In this document: positions 10,364-22,800 of the stretch, piece after piece
How the letters are laid out: every line of letters starts with the position of its first letter
Position numbering within the stretch: position 1 is the stretch's first letter
Source of the DNA: Bradyrhizobium sp. CB1717
GTDB taxonomy: Bacteria; Pseudomonadota; Alphaproteobacteria; Rhizobiales; Xanthobacteraceae
DNA length: 64,000 nucleotides
Direction of reading: 5' to 3'
Assembly (NCBI RefSeq): GCF_029714325.1
Contig: NZ_CP121666.1
Coordinates: 2,976,001 to 3,040,000 of the forward strand
Made by a program: the position numbers and the translations under genes
Notes under the pieces: model-generated
Databases searched by the model: none
The model's input: the letters and a program-made list of their open reading frames with translations, nothing else
Told to the model about the DNA's origin: nothing

Positions 10364-11386
10364 ATGGATGGAGCAGGAAGCCTCACCCGGTCGCTTTTCA
10401 GATCGCTGAGGCCCCAAGCTGACCTGAAGGCGGCCGCTATCGGAGCGGTCGTGCTTCTGCGCGAGTGGGTGCAAGAGAAGCGCGAGGAGCAGCGCGCTGC
10501 CGCCAAGATCAAGACCAAAGCCAGGGCCAAGGCCGTCGTCGAGCGCGAGCCGCCGCCGCGCGTGGTCGCGCTGGTCGAGCGCTATGCGCCGCGCCGGGTC
10601 GGGATCACCATGACCGTGCTGCTGCTGCTCGGAAGCTGCGGCTTCGGCATCGTCAAGGGCGGCCATCTCCAGGATTTCATCACCGCGGTCAGCGACGCCC
10701 GCAACGCCATGGCCAATTCCGCCGGCTTCCGCATCACCTCTGTGGTGATCAACGGCCGCAAGCAGCTCACCCAGGACGAGATCCTCGCCATCGGCGGCGT
10801 CAGCGGCCGCTCCTCGCTGCTGTTCCTCGACGCCGATGCCGTGCGCGACAAGCTCAAGGCCAATCCCTGGATCGCGGATGCGACCGTGCTGAAGCTCTAT
10901 CCGGGCCAGCTAATGATCGAGCTCACCGAGCGCAAGGCGTTCGCGCTGTGGCAGGAGGCCGGCCGCCTCTCCGTCATCGCCGACGACGGCGCAGTGCTCG
11001 AACCCTATGTCTCGCGCCGCTTCCTGTCGCTGCCGCTCGTGGTCGGCAAGGGCGCCGACACCCAGGCCCGCGATTTCCTGGCGCTGCTGGCGCGCTATCC
11101 GCAGGTCAATGCGGTGACCAAGGCTGCGGTCTATGTCGGCGAGCGGCGCTGGAACCTGAGGCTGAAGGACGGCCTCGACATCCGCCTGCCCGAGCAGGAC
11201 GTCGGCAATGCGCTGGCGATGCTGTCGAGGCTCGACAAGGAAGACAAGCTGTTCTCCCGCGACATCGTCGCCGTCGACATGCGCCTGCCGGATCGGCTGG
11301 TGGTGCAGCTGTCCGACGACGCCGCCAAGGCGCGCGAAGACCAGTTCAAGGACAAGAAGAAAAAGAAGGCCGGGGACGCTGCATGA
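10364..11386 (+). CDS. ftsQ: cell division protein FtsQ
   Basis: Bitopic divisome protein that links early and late division proteins. The 340-residue protein has a long basic cytoplasmic N-terminus (about 1-78), one membrane helix (79-97, ITMTVLLLLGSCGFGIV), a POTRA domain starting near 121 (FRITSVVINGRKQLTQDEI) and a periplasmic beta domain (LMIELTERKAFALWQ). The Lys-rich tail DQFKDKKKKKAG is typical of Bradyrhizobium-like FtsQ. Its stop overlaps the ftsA start (ATGA), so translation is coupled. The start at 10364 gives the conserved MDGAGSLTRSL opening. Confidence 0.95.
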   Translation: MDGAGSLTRSLFRSLRPQADLKAAAIGAVVLLREWVQEKREEQRAAAKIKTKARAKAVVEREPPPRVVALVERYAPRRVGITMTVLLLLGSCGFGIVKGGHLQDFITAVSDARNAMANSAGFRITSVVINGRKQLTQDEILAIGGVSGRSSLLFLDADAVRDKLKANPWIADATVLKLYPGQLMIELTERKAFALWQEAGRLSVIADDGAVLEPYVSRRFLSLPLVVGKGADTQARDFLALLARYPQVNAVTKAAVYVGERRWNLRLKDGLDIRLPEQDVGNALAMLSRLDKEDKLFSRDIVAVDMRLPDRLVVQLSDDAAKAREDQFKDKKKKKAGDAA

Positions 11387-12705
11387 CCGGTCTTGATCGC
11401 ACCCAGACGCCGAAGACGCGCCAGATGCCGCACAAGCGCGGCGGCCTGGTCGCCTGTCTCGACATCGGCACCAGCAAGATCGCCTGCATGATCGCGCGGC
11501 TGAAGCCGTCGGCGCCGAGCGATGCCTTGCGCGGCCGCACCCACGCGGTGGAATTGATCGGCTACAGCCAGATCCAGTCGCGCGGCATGAAGGCCGGCGC
11601 AGTGGTCGATCTTACGGAATGCGAGCAGGCGGTCCGCCAGGCCGTCGCGCTGGCGGAGAAGATGGCCAAGGTGCGGGTCGAGTCCGTGCTGCTCTCGGTG
11701 TCCGGCGGCCGTCTCTCCGGTCAGCTGGTCGAAGCCGCCGCCGACATCCGCGGCGGCGCCGTGACGCCGGCCGACGTCAGCCGCGTCACCTCCACCGGCA
11801 TGCGCCACGCCACCGGCGAAGGCCGTACCGTGCTGCACGCGCTGCCGGTCGGCTACACGCTCGACGGCGTCAAGGGCATCCGCGATCCCCGCGGCATGGT
11901 CGCGCACCAGTTCGGCGTCGACATGAACGTCGTCACTTGCGATGCCACCGTGGCGCGGAACCTGATGCTCGCGGTGGAACGCTGCCACATCAATGTCGAA
12001 GCCATGGCGGCGAGCCCTTATGTCGCCGGCTTGTCGGTTTTGACCGACGACGAGGCCGATCTCGGCGCGGCCGTCGTCGAGATGGGCGCCGGCACCACGA
12101 CGATCGCGGTCTATTCCGGCGGCCGTTTCGTGCATGCGGCGGGTTTTGCGGTCGGCGGGCAACACATCACGATGGATCTCGCGCGCGGACTCTCCGCGAC
12201 CATTGCCGATGCCGAGCGAATCAAGACTTTATACGGGACGGTCATCACCGGTGGATCGGACTCGCGTGAGCTGATGTCTGTACCGACAGCCGGTGACGAG
12301 CAGGATCTGCCGCAGATCGTCTCCCGCGCTACCATCGCCAACATCGTCAAGCACCGTGCCGAGGAAATCTTCGAAATGGTCCGGGACCGGCTGAAGGATT
12401 CGCCCTTCGCGTCAGAGCCCAACGGCCGTGTCGTGCTCTCGGGCGGCGCCTCGCAACTGACCGGTCTCGTCGAACTCGGAACTCAAATTCTCGGCCGGCC
12501 CGTGCGGGTCGGACGTCCCCTTGGCTTCGGCCGGCTGCCCAACGAGGCGAAGAACGCCGCGTTCGCGGTGCCTGCCGGACTCCTCGTCTACCCGCAATAT
12601 GTTCACCAGGAACATGTCGAACCGCGGCATACGCGGCAGCAGGTCAGAACAGGGACCGGCGGTTATTTTGGAAAGGTTGGACGATGGCTACGCGAGGGCT
12701 TCTGA
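11383..12705 (+). CDS. ftsA: cell division protein FtsA
   Basis: Actin-fold ATPase that tethers FtsZ to the membrane. The start at 11383 overlaps the ftsQ stop by four bases and gives a 440-residue protein, normal for alphaproteobacteria. Visible signatures are the phosphate-1 loop CLDIGTSKIACMIARL, the SHS2/1C region (SVSGGRLSGQ), the second phosphate loop VVEMGAGTTTIAVYSGG, and VVLSGGASQLTGL of the adenosine site. The C-terminal residues GKVGRWLREGF form the amphipathic membrane-targeting helix. ftsZ follows after 87 bases. Confidence 0.97.
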   Translation: MTGLDRTQTPKTRQMPHKRGGLVACLDIGTSKIACMIARLKPSAPSDALRGRTHAVELIGYSQIQSRGMKAGAVVDLTECEQAVRQAVALAEKMAKVRVESVLLSVSGGRLSGQLVEAAADIRGGAVTPADVSRVTSTGMRHATGEGRTVLHALPVGYTLDGVKGIRDPRGMVAHQFGVDMNVVTCDATVARNLMLAVERCHINVEAMAASPYVAGLSVLTDDEADLGAAVVEMGAGTTTIAVYSGGRFVHAAGFAVGGQHITMDLARGLSATIADAERIKTLYGTVITGGSDSRELMSVPTAGDEQDLPQIVSRATIANIVKHRAEEIFEMVRDRLKDSPFASEPNGRVVLSGGASQLTGLVELGTQILGRPVRVGRPLGFGRLPNEAKNAAFAVPAGLLVYPQYVHQEHVEPRHTRQQVRTGTGGYFGKVGRWLREGF

Positions 12706-12792
12706 TGACTCCTTTCCGCAATCTCCCATTTTCACCAACTCCCGCGGCCGCCGGCCGGGGCGAACCCACGCGCGCGTGATCGAGAGGCAACC

Positions 12793-14589
12793 ATGACCAT
12801 CAGCATCAATGTTCCTGATATTCACGAACTGAAGCCCCGCATCACCGTGTTCGGCGTCGGCGGCGCCGGCGGCAACGCCGTCAACAACATGATCACGGCG
12901 GGCCTTCAGGGCGTCGACTTCGTGGTCGCCAACACCGACGCGCAGGCGCTGACGATGTCGAAGGCGCAGCGCATCGTGCAGATGGGCACGGCGGTTACGC
13001 AAGGCCTCGGCGCGGGTTCGCAGCCGAACGTCGGCGCCGCGGCGGCGGAAGAGGTGATCGACGAGCTGCGCGACCATCTCTCGGGCGCCAACATGGTGTT
13101 CGTCACCGCCGGCATGGGCGGCGGCACCGGCACCGGCGCTGCCCCCGTCATCGCCAAGACCGCGCGCGACATGGGCATCCTCACCGTCGGCGTCGTGACC
13201 AAGCCGTTCCACTTCGAAGGCGGCCGCCGCATGCGCACCGCTGAAGCCGGCATCAACGAGCTGCACAAGGTCGTCGATACGCTCCTGATCATCCCGAACC
13301 AGAACCTGTTCCGGGTCGCCAACGAGAAGACCACCTTCGCCGACGCCTTCGCGATGGCCGACCAGGTGCTCTATTCGGGCGTTGCCTGCATCACCGACCT
13401 GATGGTCAAGGAAGGCCTGATCAACCTCGACTTCGCCGACGTGAGAGCGGTGATGAGGGAAATGGGCAAGGCGATGATGGGCACCGGCGAAGCCTCCGGC
13501 GACAAGCGCGCGCTGACTGCTGCGGAAGCTGCGATCGCCAACCCGCTGATCGACGACTCGTCGATGAAGGGCGCCAAGGGCCTCCTGATCTCCATCACCG
13601 GCGGCAAGGACCTCACGCTGTTCGAAGTCGACGAGGCCGCGACCCGCATCCGCGAGGAAGTCGACCAGGACGCCAACATCATCGTCGGCGCCACCTTCGA
13701 CGAAGCGCTCGACGGCCTGATCCGCGTCTCGGTCGTCGCCACCGGCATCGAGCAGGCGGCGATCGCCCGCAACAGCCAGGCGACCTCCGCGCCGGTCGCG
13801 AACGCGGCGCCGCAGGTGGTGCAGCAGGCTCCCGCTGCTCCCGCCGCCGTTGCCGAGAGCCGTCTCGCCGACCTGACCGCGCGTCTGCGCGCCGACAATC
13901 AGCGCCTGGCCGAGCGCGCCCAGAAGCTGGAAGCCCAGATCCCGGCCGCCGCTCCCGCGGCTGCTCCGGTCGCACCGCGCCCGAACGTCGAGCGCGCCGC
14001 GCTCGCTGCCATCGCGGCTGCCGTTGCTGAAGCCCCGCAGGCGCCCGCGCCGCAGACCTATGGCGACGTCACCGTGCGGCCGATCGCGCAGAAGCCGACC
14101 CTGTTCCCGGAGCCTGACATGGCCCCGGTCGCGATGCAGGAGCCGATGACGCCGGAAAACTTCATCCCGCCGCAGGCCGAGCGCCCGCCGGTCCGCGCGC
14201 CGCGGATGCCGCGAATCGAGGAGCTGCCGATGCCGGCCCAGGCCGAGCTGCGCCAGGCCCGCGGTGAGGTCGAGGAAGAGACCCCGCAGAAGACCCGCCT
14301 GTCGCTGCTGCAGCGCCTCGCCAATGTCGGCCTCGGCCGCCGCGACGAGGAGAGCGAGCCGCCGGTCGCCGCCCGCACCGCCGGCCCGGCCATGCCGCCG
14401 CTGCCCGATCGCCGACCGCAGAAGACCGTGGCGCAGCAGATCGCGACCAGCGAGCCGGTATCTGAGTATGCCCGCCGTCCCGCGCCGCAGGGGCTCGACA
14501 TGCATGGTCGCCCCGCACCTGTTGCGCCGGCGCCACAGGGTGACGACCATCTTGATATCCCGGCCTTCCTGCGGCGGCAGGCGACCTGA
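12793..14589 (+). CDS. ftsZ: cell division protein FtsZ
   Basis: Tubulin-like GTPase that forms the Z-ring. The core runs from about 15 to 320 with NTDAQAL (47-53), the tubulin signature GGGTGTGA (109-116) and the T7-loop segment [12 protein letters not shown] long Ala/Pro-rich linker (about 320-585) follows and makes the protein 598 residues, far longer than the ~380 of enteric FtsZ but usual for Bradyrhizobium relatives. The C-terminal peptide DIPAFLRRQ (588-596) is the FtsA-binding tail. GAGAGG lies seven bases upstream of the ATG. A strong hairpin terminator follows the stop. Confidence 0.98.
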   Translation: MTISINVPDIHELKPRITVFGVGGAGGNAVNNMITAGLQGVDFVVANTDAQALTMSKAQRIVQMGTAVTQGLGAGSQPNVGAAAAEEVIDELRDHLSGANMVFVTAGMGGGTGTGAAPVIAKTARDMGILTVGVVTKPFHFEGGRRMRTAEAGINELHKVVDTLLIIPNQNLFRVANEKTTFADAFAMADQVLYSGVACITDLMVKEGLINLDFADVRAVMREMGKAMMGTGEASGDKRALTAAEAAIANPLIDDSSMKGAKGLLISITGGKDLTLFEVDEAATRIREEVDQDANIIVGATFDEALDGLIRVSVVATGIEQAAIARNSQATSAPVANAAPQVVQQAPAAPAAVAESRLADLTARLRADNQRLAERAQKLEAQIPAAAPAAAPVAPRPNVERAALAAIAAAVAEAPQAPAPQTYGDVTVRPIAQKPTLFPEPDMAPVAMQEPMTPENFIPPQAERPPVRAPRMPRIEELPMPAQAELRQARGEVEEETPQKTRLSLLQRLANVGLGRRDEESEPPVAARTAGPAMPPLPDRRPQKTVAQQIATSEPVSEYARRPAPQGLDMHGRPAPVAPAPQGDDHLDIPAFLRRQAT

Positions 14590-14615
14590 GGATTGTTACA
14601 AGAAGGCAGACGAAA

Positions 14616-14654
14616 AAAGGTCCCGGCGACAAGCTTGCCGGGACCTTTCCTTTT
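14616..14654 (+). terminator. intrinsic terminator after ftsZ
   Basis: The stem AAAGGTCCCGGC (14616-14627) pairs perfectly with GCCGGGACCTTT (14637-14648) across a nine-base loop and is followed by CCTTTT. An A-run precedes it, so it could also act in reverse. It marks the end of the ftsQAZ transcript. Confidence 0.88.
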
Positions 14655-14949
14655 GTCCCGGGAATGCCCGGATTTCACGTTCAAGCATCTGATTTTAAAT
14701 CATTAATTATGTATTCGGTGGTTCAGTAAAATCGCCGGCAGCGGCCCAAAACCCCGGCGCAATTTGGTTAAGCCTTGGCGCGAATACGGCAGGTTTGGGG
14801 TAACAATCGGTAAAAAACCGTGAGTTGGCGCTGTTTGAGGCAGCAACTATGGTTTGCCGTGACTTGGGGATACGGATTCGCACGACGGTCTAGGCCGATC
14901 GGTCGGGTCGAGTATAAGTCGCAATGGGTCGTAGTGGGGCGGGTTCCTG
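14655..14949 (+). other. ftsZ-lpxC intergenic region, probable lpxC promoter region
   Basis: The stretch from ftsZ to lpxC is 360 bases; after the terminator there are 295 bases with no supportable gene. A distinctly AT-rich block at 14690-14740 may hold a promoter, but no clear -35/-10 pair could be assigned. Confidence 0.4.
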
Positions 14950-15912
14950 ATGAAATTTAGCCGGCAAACAACGCTTCGTGCGCAAGCCACCGTGGCCGGC
15001 GTCGGCGTTCACTCCGGTCTTCCCGTCACTCTCACGCTTGGGCCTGCGCCTATCGACGCAGGTTTTATTTTTGTCCGTACGGGCCTCGAGGGAAGTGACC
15101 GCGAAGTTCAGGCGACCGCCGACCAGGTGATCGCGACCGACCTTGCCACCGTCCTCGGCGATCGTAACGGTCCGCTCGTCTCCACCGCCGAGCATGTGCT
15201 TGCTGCACTGCGGGGCATGGGCGTGGACAACGCCACGATCGAGCTCGACGGGCCGGAAGTGCCGATCATGGACGGCAGTGCCGCAGCGTTCATTGCCGCC
15301 ATCGACCAGGCCGGCATCGTCACCCAGTCCGCGCAGCGCCGCTTCATCCAGGTTTTGAAGCCGGTCTCGGTCAAGATCGGCGACTCCTTCGGCGAGATCC
15401 GGCCCCATGCCAACGGGTTCCGCGCCGAGGTCGAGATCGACTTCACAAATCCCGTCATCGGTCAGCAAAGCTACGCCTTCGACCTCAATCCGGAGCGCTT
15501 CCGCCGCGAAGTCGGCCGTGCCCGGACCTTTGGCCTGATGTGCGACGTGGCCCGGCTCTGGAGCGCGGGCTATGCCCTCGGCGCTTCCTTCGACAACACC
15601 ATCGTGTTCGACGAGGAGCGGCTGCTCAACACCGAGGGCCTGCGCTACGCCGACGAATGTGCCCGTCACAAGGTGCTGGACGTGATCGGCGACCTCGCGC
15701 TGGCCGGCCTGCCGCTGCTCGGCGCCTACCGTTCGGTCCGCGGCGGCCACAAGCTCAACCACGCCGTCCTGACCGCGCTGATGGCCGACCGTACCGCCTG
15801 GCGCGTGGTCGAGGGCGAGGCGGTGCGTCGCACCACCCGTCCGGTGGGCGAAGTCGGTCGCGGCATTGTCGGCGGCCGGATCGCCGCCGCCTACGGGCCG
15901 GACGTGTCCTGA
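14950..15912 (+). CDS. lpxC: UDP-3-O-acyl-N-acetylglucosamine deacetylase LpxC
   Basis: Zinc amidase that commits UDP-acyl-GlcNAc to lipid A synthesis in the cytoplasm. The 320-residue protein has both LpxC domains. Predicted zinc ligands are H82 (AEHVLAAL), H240 and D244 (ARHKVLDVIGD); E81 and H267 (RGGHKLNHA) are the acid-base residues. PEVPIMDGS and AGYALGASFDNTIV are further family signatures. Its place just after ftsZ is standard in proteobacteria. The start MKFSRQTTLRAQATVAGVGVHSG matches the family N-terminus. Confidence 0.97.
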   Translation: MKFSRQTTLRAQATVAGVGVHSGLPVTLTLGPAPIDAGFIFVRTGLEGSDREVQATADQVIATDLATVLGDRNGPLVSTAEHVLAALRGMGVDNATIELDGPEVPIMDGSAAAFIAAIDQAGIVTQSAQRRFIQVLKPVSVKIGDSFGEIRPHANGFRAEVEIDFTNPVIGQQSYAFDLNPERFRREVGRARTFGLMCDVARLWSAGYALGASFDNTIVFDEERLLNTEGLRYADECARHKVLDVIGDLALAGLPLLGAYRSVRGGHKLNHAVLTALMADRTAWRVVEGEAVRRTTRPVGEVGRGIVGGRIAAAYGPDVS

Positions 15913-16156
15913 AGGGACCTGCTGTCGCCGGCCTTTGACGGCGATCTGCCCCGTGGAAACTCCTGGTAACCATGATCGGCTAGCATTGCGGCGAGTTCGC
16001 CTTAATCCGGGCGAAATGCCTGCCTATCCGGTTGGTTAGCATCGTTTTTGGATACATCGACGTGGTTGCATGGCAGGCACCACGGCACCATTTCGCGCTC
16101 ATGACGGGGTTCATGGGCTGGCGGGCACCGCATCACAGGGCGTCAGGGCAAAACTC

Positions 16157-17056
16157 ATGTCGGCACAGCGTATGACGCGCGGATCTCTTTCGATTTCGCC
16201 TAAGGCCTCGATTGCCGCCCGTGGGCTGCTTCAGGCTGCCACCTTCGTCCTGCTGGCGCTGCCGCTGGCCGGCTGCGGCACCGGCGATCTCTGGGACAAG
16301 TTCACCGCCAAGGACGACACGTTCGTCGAGGAGCCTGCCGACAAGATCTACAATGAGGGCCTGTACCTCATGAACGAGAAGAAGGACATGAAGGCGGCGA
16401 ACAAGAAGTTCGAGGAGGTCGACCGCCAGCATCCCTATTCCGACTGGGCCCGCAAATCGCTGCTGATGTCGGCCTACGCCTCCTATCAGGGCGGCGACTA
16501 TGACGGCTGCATTGGCGCCGCCACCCGCTACGTCACGCTGCATCCCGGCAGCCCGGATGCTGCCTATGCGCAATACCTGATCGCTGCTTCGCATTACGAC
16601 CAGATCCCGGACATCAGCCGCGACCAGACCCGCACGGAGAAGGCGATCGCCTCGCTGGAAGAGGTGATACGCAAATATCCGACGTCCGAATATGCGACCT
16701 CGGCCAAGGCCAAGATCGAGGGCGCCCGCGACCAGCTCGCCGGCAAGGAAATGAACGTCGGCCGCTATTACGCGCAGAAGCGCGACTACACCGCCGCGAT
16801 CAACCGCTACAAGGCCGTCGTCACCCAGTACCAGACCACGCGCCATGTCGAGGAGGCGCTCTACCGGCTGACCGAATCCTATATGGCGATCGGCATCGTC
16901 GGCGAGGCACAGACCGCGGCCGCCGTGCTCGGCCACAATTTTCCTGACAGCCGCTGGTACAAGGACGCCTATAATCTTGTAAAATCGGGTGGTCTCGAGC
17001 CGAGCGAGAATCAGGGGTCCTGGATCAGCAAGACCTTCAAGAAGATGGGCCTCTAG
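16157..17056 (+). CDS. bamD: outer membrane protein assembly factor BamD
   Basis: Outer-membrane lipoprotein of the BAM complex that inserts beta-barrel proteins. The start at 16157 was preferred to an in-frame ATG at 16070 because it gives a sensible lipoprotein signal: hydrophobic stretch LLQAATFVLLALPLAG and lipidated Cys40. The mature 260-residue part has TPR-like helices (YNEGLYLMNEKKDMKAANKKF, then YASYQGGDYDGCIGAATRY and others) and the BamD segment YAQYLIAASHYDQIPDISRDQ. It lies between lpxC and recN, as in many alphaproteobacteria. Confidence 0.95.
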   Translation: MSAQRMTRGSLSISPKASIAARGLLQAATFVLLALPLAGCGTGDLWDKFTAKDDTFVEEPADKIYNEGLYLMNEKKDMKAANKKFEEVDRQHPYSDWARKSLLMSAYASYQGGDYDGCIGAATRYVTLHPGSPDAAYAQYLIAASHYDQIPDISRDQTRTEKAIASLEEVIRKYPTSEYATSAKAKIEGARDQLAGKEMNVGRYYAQKRDYTAAINRYKAVVTQYQTTRHVEEALYRLTESYMAIGIVGEAQTAAAVLGHNFPDSRWYKDAYNLVKSGGLEPSENQGSWISKTFKKMGL

Positions 17057-17096
17057 GGCCATCAAGATGGGCCTCGGCTAGGAAATTTGGGGTTCC

Positions 17097-18770
17097 ATGC
17101 TGGCGCGTCTGTCGATCCGTGACATCGTCCTGATCGAACGGCTCGATATCGAATTCGCCACCGGCCTTGCGGTTTTGACCGGCGAGACCGGTGCGGGCAA
17201 ATCCATCCTGCTCGATGCCTTTGCGCTGGCGCTCGGCGGCCGCGGCGACGCCGGCCTCGTGCGCCACGGCGCGGAGCAGGGGCAGGTCACCGCCGTCTTC
17301 GATATCCCGAAGAATCACCCCGCGACGAAGATCCTGGCCGAGAACGGTCTCGACGACACCGGAGAGATGATTCTGCGCCGGGTCCAGCTCGCCGACGGCC
17401 GCACCCGCGCCTTCATCAACGACCAGTCGATCAGCGTGCAGACGCTGAAGGCGGTCGGCGCCGCGCTGGTCGAGATCCACGGCCAGCATGACGAGCGCGC
17501 GCTGGTCGACGCCGCCACGCACCGCCGCCTGCTCGATGCCTTCGCAGGCCTGGAGAAGGACGTCGCGGCCGTCGAAGAGCTGTGGGACGCCCGCCGCACC
17601 GCCAACACCGCGCTGGAAGAGCATCGCGCCGGCATGGAGCGCGCTGCGCGCGAGGCCGATTATCTGCGCCACGCCTCCGACGAGTTGAAGCGGCTCGCGC
17701 CCAAGGAGGGCGAGGAGACCTCTCTGGCCCAACGCCGGACCACGATGATGCAGGGTGAGAAGATCGCCTCCGATCTGCGCGAGGCGCAGGAGGCGGTCGG
17801 CGGCAATCACTCCCCGGTCGCGGCGCTGTCGGCGGCGGTGCGCCGGCTGGAGCGCCGCGGCGTCAACTCGCCGGCGCTGGTCGAGCCCGCTGTGAAGGCG
17901 ATCGACGCCGCGATCAACGCGCTGGAGGAAGCCGACCAGCATCTGCTGGCCGCGCTTGCCGCAACCGATTTCGACCCGGCCGAGCTCGAACGCATCGAGG
18001 AGCGGCTGTTCGCGCTGCGCGCCGCCTCCCGCAAATATTCGACCCCGGTCGATCAGCTCGCGGCGCTTGCCGCCCAATACGCCGCCGACGTCGTCCTGAT
18101 CGATGCCGGCGCTTCGCGGTTGAAGAAGCTGGAGCAGGCCGCGATCGAGGCAGATGGCCGCTATGCCGCCGCCGCCAAGAAGCTGTCGATGGCGCGGCAG
18201 AAATCGGCGGAAAAGCTCAACAAGGCCGTCAATGCGGAGCTTGCCCCGCTCAAGCTCGAACGCGCCAAGTTCATGACCCAGGTCGCGACCGACGAGGCCG
18301 CGCCGGGCCCGCAGGGCTTTGACCGCGTCGAGTTCTGGGTGCAGACCAATCCGGGCACCAAGCCGGGTCCGATGATGAAGGTCGCCTCCGGCGGCGAGCT
18401 GTCGCGCTTCCTGCTGGCGCTCAAGGTCGTGCTGTCCGACCGCGGCTCGGCACCGACGCTGGTGTTCGACGAGATCGACACCGGTGTCGGCGGCGCGGTT
18501 GCGGATGCCATCGGCGGGCGCCTGGCGCGGCTTGCCGGCAAGGTGCAGGTGATGGCCGTGACCCACGCCCCGCAGGTCGCCGCCCGTGCCGACCAGCATC
18601 TGCTCATCTCCAAGGACGCCCTCGACAAGGGCAAGCGCGTCGCCACCCGCGTCAATGCGCTCGCCGCCGACCACCGCCGCGAGGAGATCGCCCGCATGCT
18701 GGCGGGCGCCGAGATCACGGCCGAGGCAAGGGCAGCCGCGGAGAGGCTGCTGAAGGCGGCGACGGCTTAG
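17097..18770 (+). CDS. recN: DNA repair protein RecN
   Basis: SMC-like ATPase that acts early in double-strand-break repair. The 557-residue protein has Walker A GETGAGKS (29-36), a central coiled-coil rich in Ala/Glu (about 150-370), the ABC signature in VASGGELSRFLLALK and Walker B in TLVFDEIDTGVGG, followed by the RecN-specific VMAVTHAPQVAARAD. Size matches the family. The gene begins 40 bases after bamD and ends just before a palindromic repeat. No LexA-type box was recognised upstream. Confidence 0.97.
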   Translation: MLARLSIRDIVLIERLDIEFATGLAVLTGETGAGKSILLDAFALALGGRGDAGLVRHGAEQGQVTAVFDIPKNHPATKILAENGLDDTGEMILRRVQLADGRTRAFINDQSISVQTLKAVGAALVEIHGQHDERALVDAATHRRLLDAFAGLEKDVAAVEELWDARRTANTALEEHRAGMERAAREADYLRHASDELKRLAPKEGEETSLAQRRTTMMQGEKIASDLREAQEAVGGNHSPVAALSAAVRRLERRGVNSPALVEPAVKAIDAAINALEEADQHLLAALAATDFDPAELERIEERLFALRAASRKYSTPVDQLAALAAQYAADVVLIDAGASRLKKLEQAAIEADGRYAAAAKKLSMARQKSAEKLNKAVNAELAPLKLERAKFMTQVATDEAAPGPQGFDRVEFWVQTNPGTKPGPMMKVASGGELSRFLLALKVVLSDRGSAPTLVFDEIDTGVGGAVADAIGGRLARLAGKVQVMAVTHAPQVAARADQHLLISKDALDKGKRVATRVNALAADHRREEIARMLAGAEITAEARAAAERLLKAATA

Positions 18771-18778
18771 ATTTCCAC

Positions 18779-18859
18779 CGTCATTCCGGGGCGATGCGAA
18801 GCATCGAACCCGGGATCTCGAGATTCCGGGTTCGTCCTTCGGACCATCCCGGAATGACG
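18779..18859. repeat. palindromic repeat, GTCATTCCGGGGC family, after recN
   Basis: Ends CGTCATTCCGGGG and CCCGGAATGACG pair; inner arms GAACCCGG/CCGGGTTC also pair. Together with the copy at 19165-19244 it brackets the GIY-YIG gene. Confidence 0.9.
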
Positions 18860-18862
18860 TTC

Positions 18863-21411
<2,549 letters not shown>

Positions 21412-21422
21412 CGGCTTTCTTC

Positions 21423-21502
21423 CGTCATTGCGAGCGCAGCGAAGCAATCCAGAGTCCCTCCGCGGTGACAGTCTGGATCGCTTCGCTGCGCTCGCAATGA
21501 CG
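21423..21502. repeat. palindromic repeat, CGTCATTGCGAG family, after ligA
   Basis: Ends CGTCATTGCGAGCGCAGCGAAG and its near reverse complement pair across a loop; it is the second copy of the ftsW-murG element. It lies between the convergent ligA and exporter genes. Confidence 0.9.
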
Positions 21503-21522
21503 GGGACGCGCCATGCGCCCCC

Positions 21523-22800
21523 TCACATCATCCCCGTCTCTTCCTCCTCCGCCTGCTCGATCAGCGCCTCGCTCACCACCACCTCGCGGCGCGGGACGAC
21601 GAAGAACATCGTGCAGGCGCAGAGGAGCGAGATCGCGAGCACCGCGGAGGTCAGCGGCAGCGTCGTCGTCGAGTGGCCGCCGAGATAGGCGCCGAATTGC
21701 GACATCAGCGCGCCGAGGCCCTGTTGCAGAAAGCCCATCGCGCCCGACGCCGTGCCGGCGGCCTCGGGGCGGACGCTGATGGCGCCGGCCGCGGAATTTG
21801 CCATCACGATGGCGTTGCCGGCCATCACGATCATCTGGGTGCCGAACAGCCAGAGTGGGGCCGCGTTCAGTCCCGTCAAGCTCCAGAGCAAGTTCAAGAT
21901 GCTGCCGCCGAGCTGCAGCGCCAGCCCGAACCAGATCAGCTTCTCCAGCGAGTGACGCGGCGCAAAGCGCACGCAGAGCAGATTGCCGACGAGAAAGGCG
22001 AGGCTGCTGGTGGCAAACCACGCGCCATATTCGACGGTGGTTCGGCCCATCTGCGTCACCACGATGTAGGGACCGCCGCCGGCGAAGGTGAAGATGATCT
22101 GCGAGGCGAGCACTTGGCACAGCACGTAGCCGACGAAGGCGCGGTTCCTGATCAGGCTGCCGACATCGCCGCGAAAGCCGCCGCCGGCTGGACGGTCGCG
22201 GCGCGTCTCCGGCAGCGCGAGCGCGATGCCGATCGCGATCGCGAGAGAGCCAGCGGTGATCGCGTAGAAGATCGCGCGCCAGCCGAACGCGGTCTCGATC
22301 AGGCCGCCCGTCAGCGGCGAGAGCATCTGCGCGATCATCATGACGGCGATGACGAGGCTGATCATGGCGCCGACGCGCTCGCGCTCGTAGAGATCGCGAA
22401 TGATGGCACGGCTCACCACCATGCCGGTCGCCCCGCCGAGCGCCTGGAAGAAACGTGCAGCGATCAGTTGCGGCAGGCTGCCGGCGAAGACACAGCCGAT
22501 GCTCGCCGCGACCATCAGCGCGAGCCCTGCCAGCAGCACCGGGCGCCGCCCGAATTTGTCGGACAGCGGGCCCATGATCAGTTGCGAGCAGGCGATGCCG
22601 ACCATGTACAGCGACACCGTCATCTGTGCGATCGAGATGTCGCTGCCGAAATTCGTCGCCAGCACCGGCAGCGCCGGAACCAGCATGTAGAGCGAGATCG
22701 GCGCAACGCCTGTCATGCAGACGAGCAACAGCAACATCACGCGCGAGGTCGCGATGTCTTTCGTTGCCGCTTCCGGCGGCCTGCTGATCATGCCGTGCAT
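21523..22800 (-). CDS. MFS transporter, Bcr/CflA drug-efflux type
   Basis: Twelve-helix major facilitator, 425 residues from the ATG at 22800 (an extension to 22845 is possible but less likely). The loop 2-3 motif A is present as GPLSDKFGRRPVLLAGL, and the N-terminal pattern SLYMLVPALPVLATNFGSDISIAQMTVSLYMVG is typical of the Bcr/CflA subfamily of proton-driven drug exporters. Substrate cannot be inferred. The gene is convergent with ligA and no regulator lies beside it. Confidence 0.9.
   Translation of the reverse strand: MHGMISRPPEAATKDIATSRVMLLLLVCMTGVAPISLYMLVPALPVLATNFGSDISIAQMTVSLYMVGIACSQLIMGPLSDKFGRRPVLLAGLALMVAASIGCVFAGSLPQLIAARFFQALGGATGMVVSRAIIRDLYERERVGAMISLVIAVMMIAQMLSPLTGGLIETAFGWRAIFYAITAGSLAIAIGIALALPETRRDRPAGGGFRGDVGSLIRNRAFVGYVLCQVLASQIIFTFAGGGPYIVVTQMGRTTVEYGAWFATSSLAFLVGNLLCVRFAPRHSLEKLIWFGLALQLGGSILNLLWSLTGLNAAPLWLFGTQMIVMAGNAIVMANSAAGAISVRPEAAGTASGAMGFLQQGLGALMSQFGAYLGGHSTTTLPLTSAVLAISLLCACTMFFVVPRREVVVSEALIEQAEEEETGMM

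Noticed and set aside
10221..10409. A 62-codon frame in the ddl-ftsQ gap
   Set aside because: It overlaps the ftsQ start and has no family features; region treated as non-coding.
10465..12705. A 746-codon open frame covering ftsQ and ftsA
   Set aside because: Its first third is the wrong frame of ftsQ (Arg/Gln-rich nonsense), and its last 440 codons are ftsA, which has its own start at 11383.
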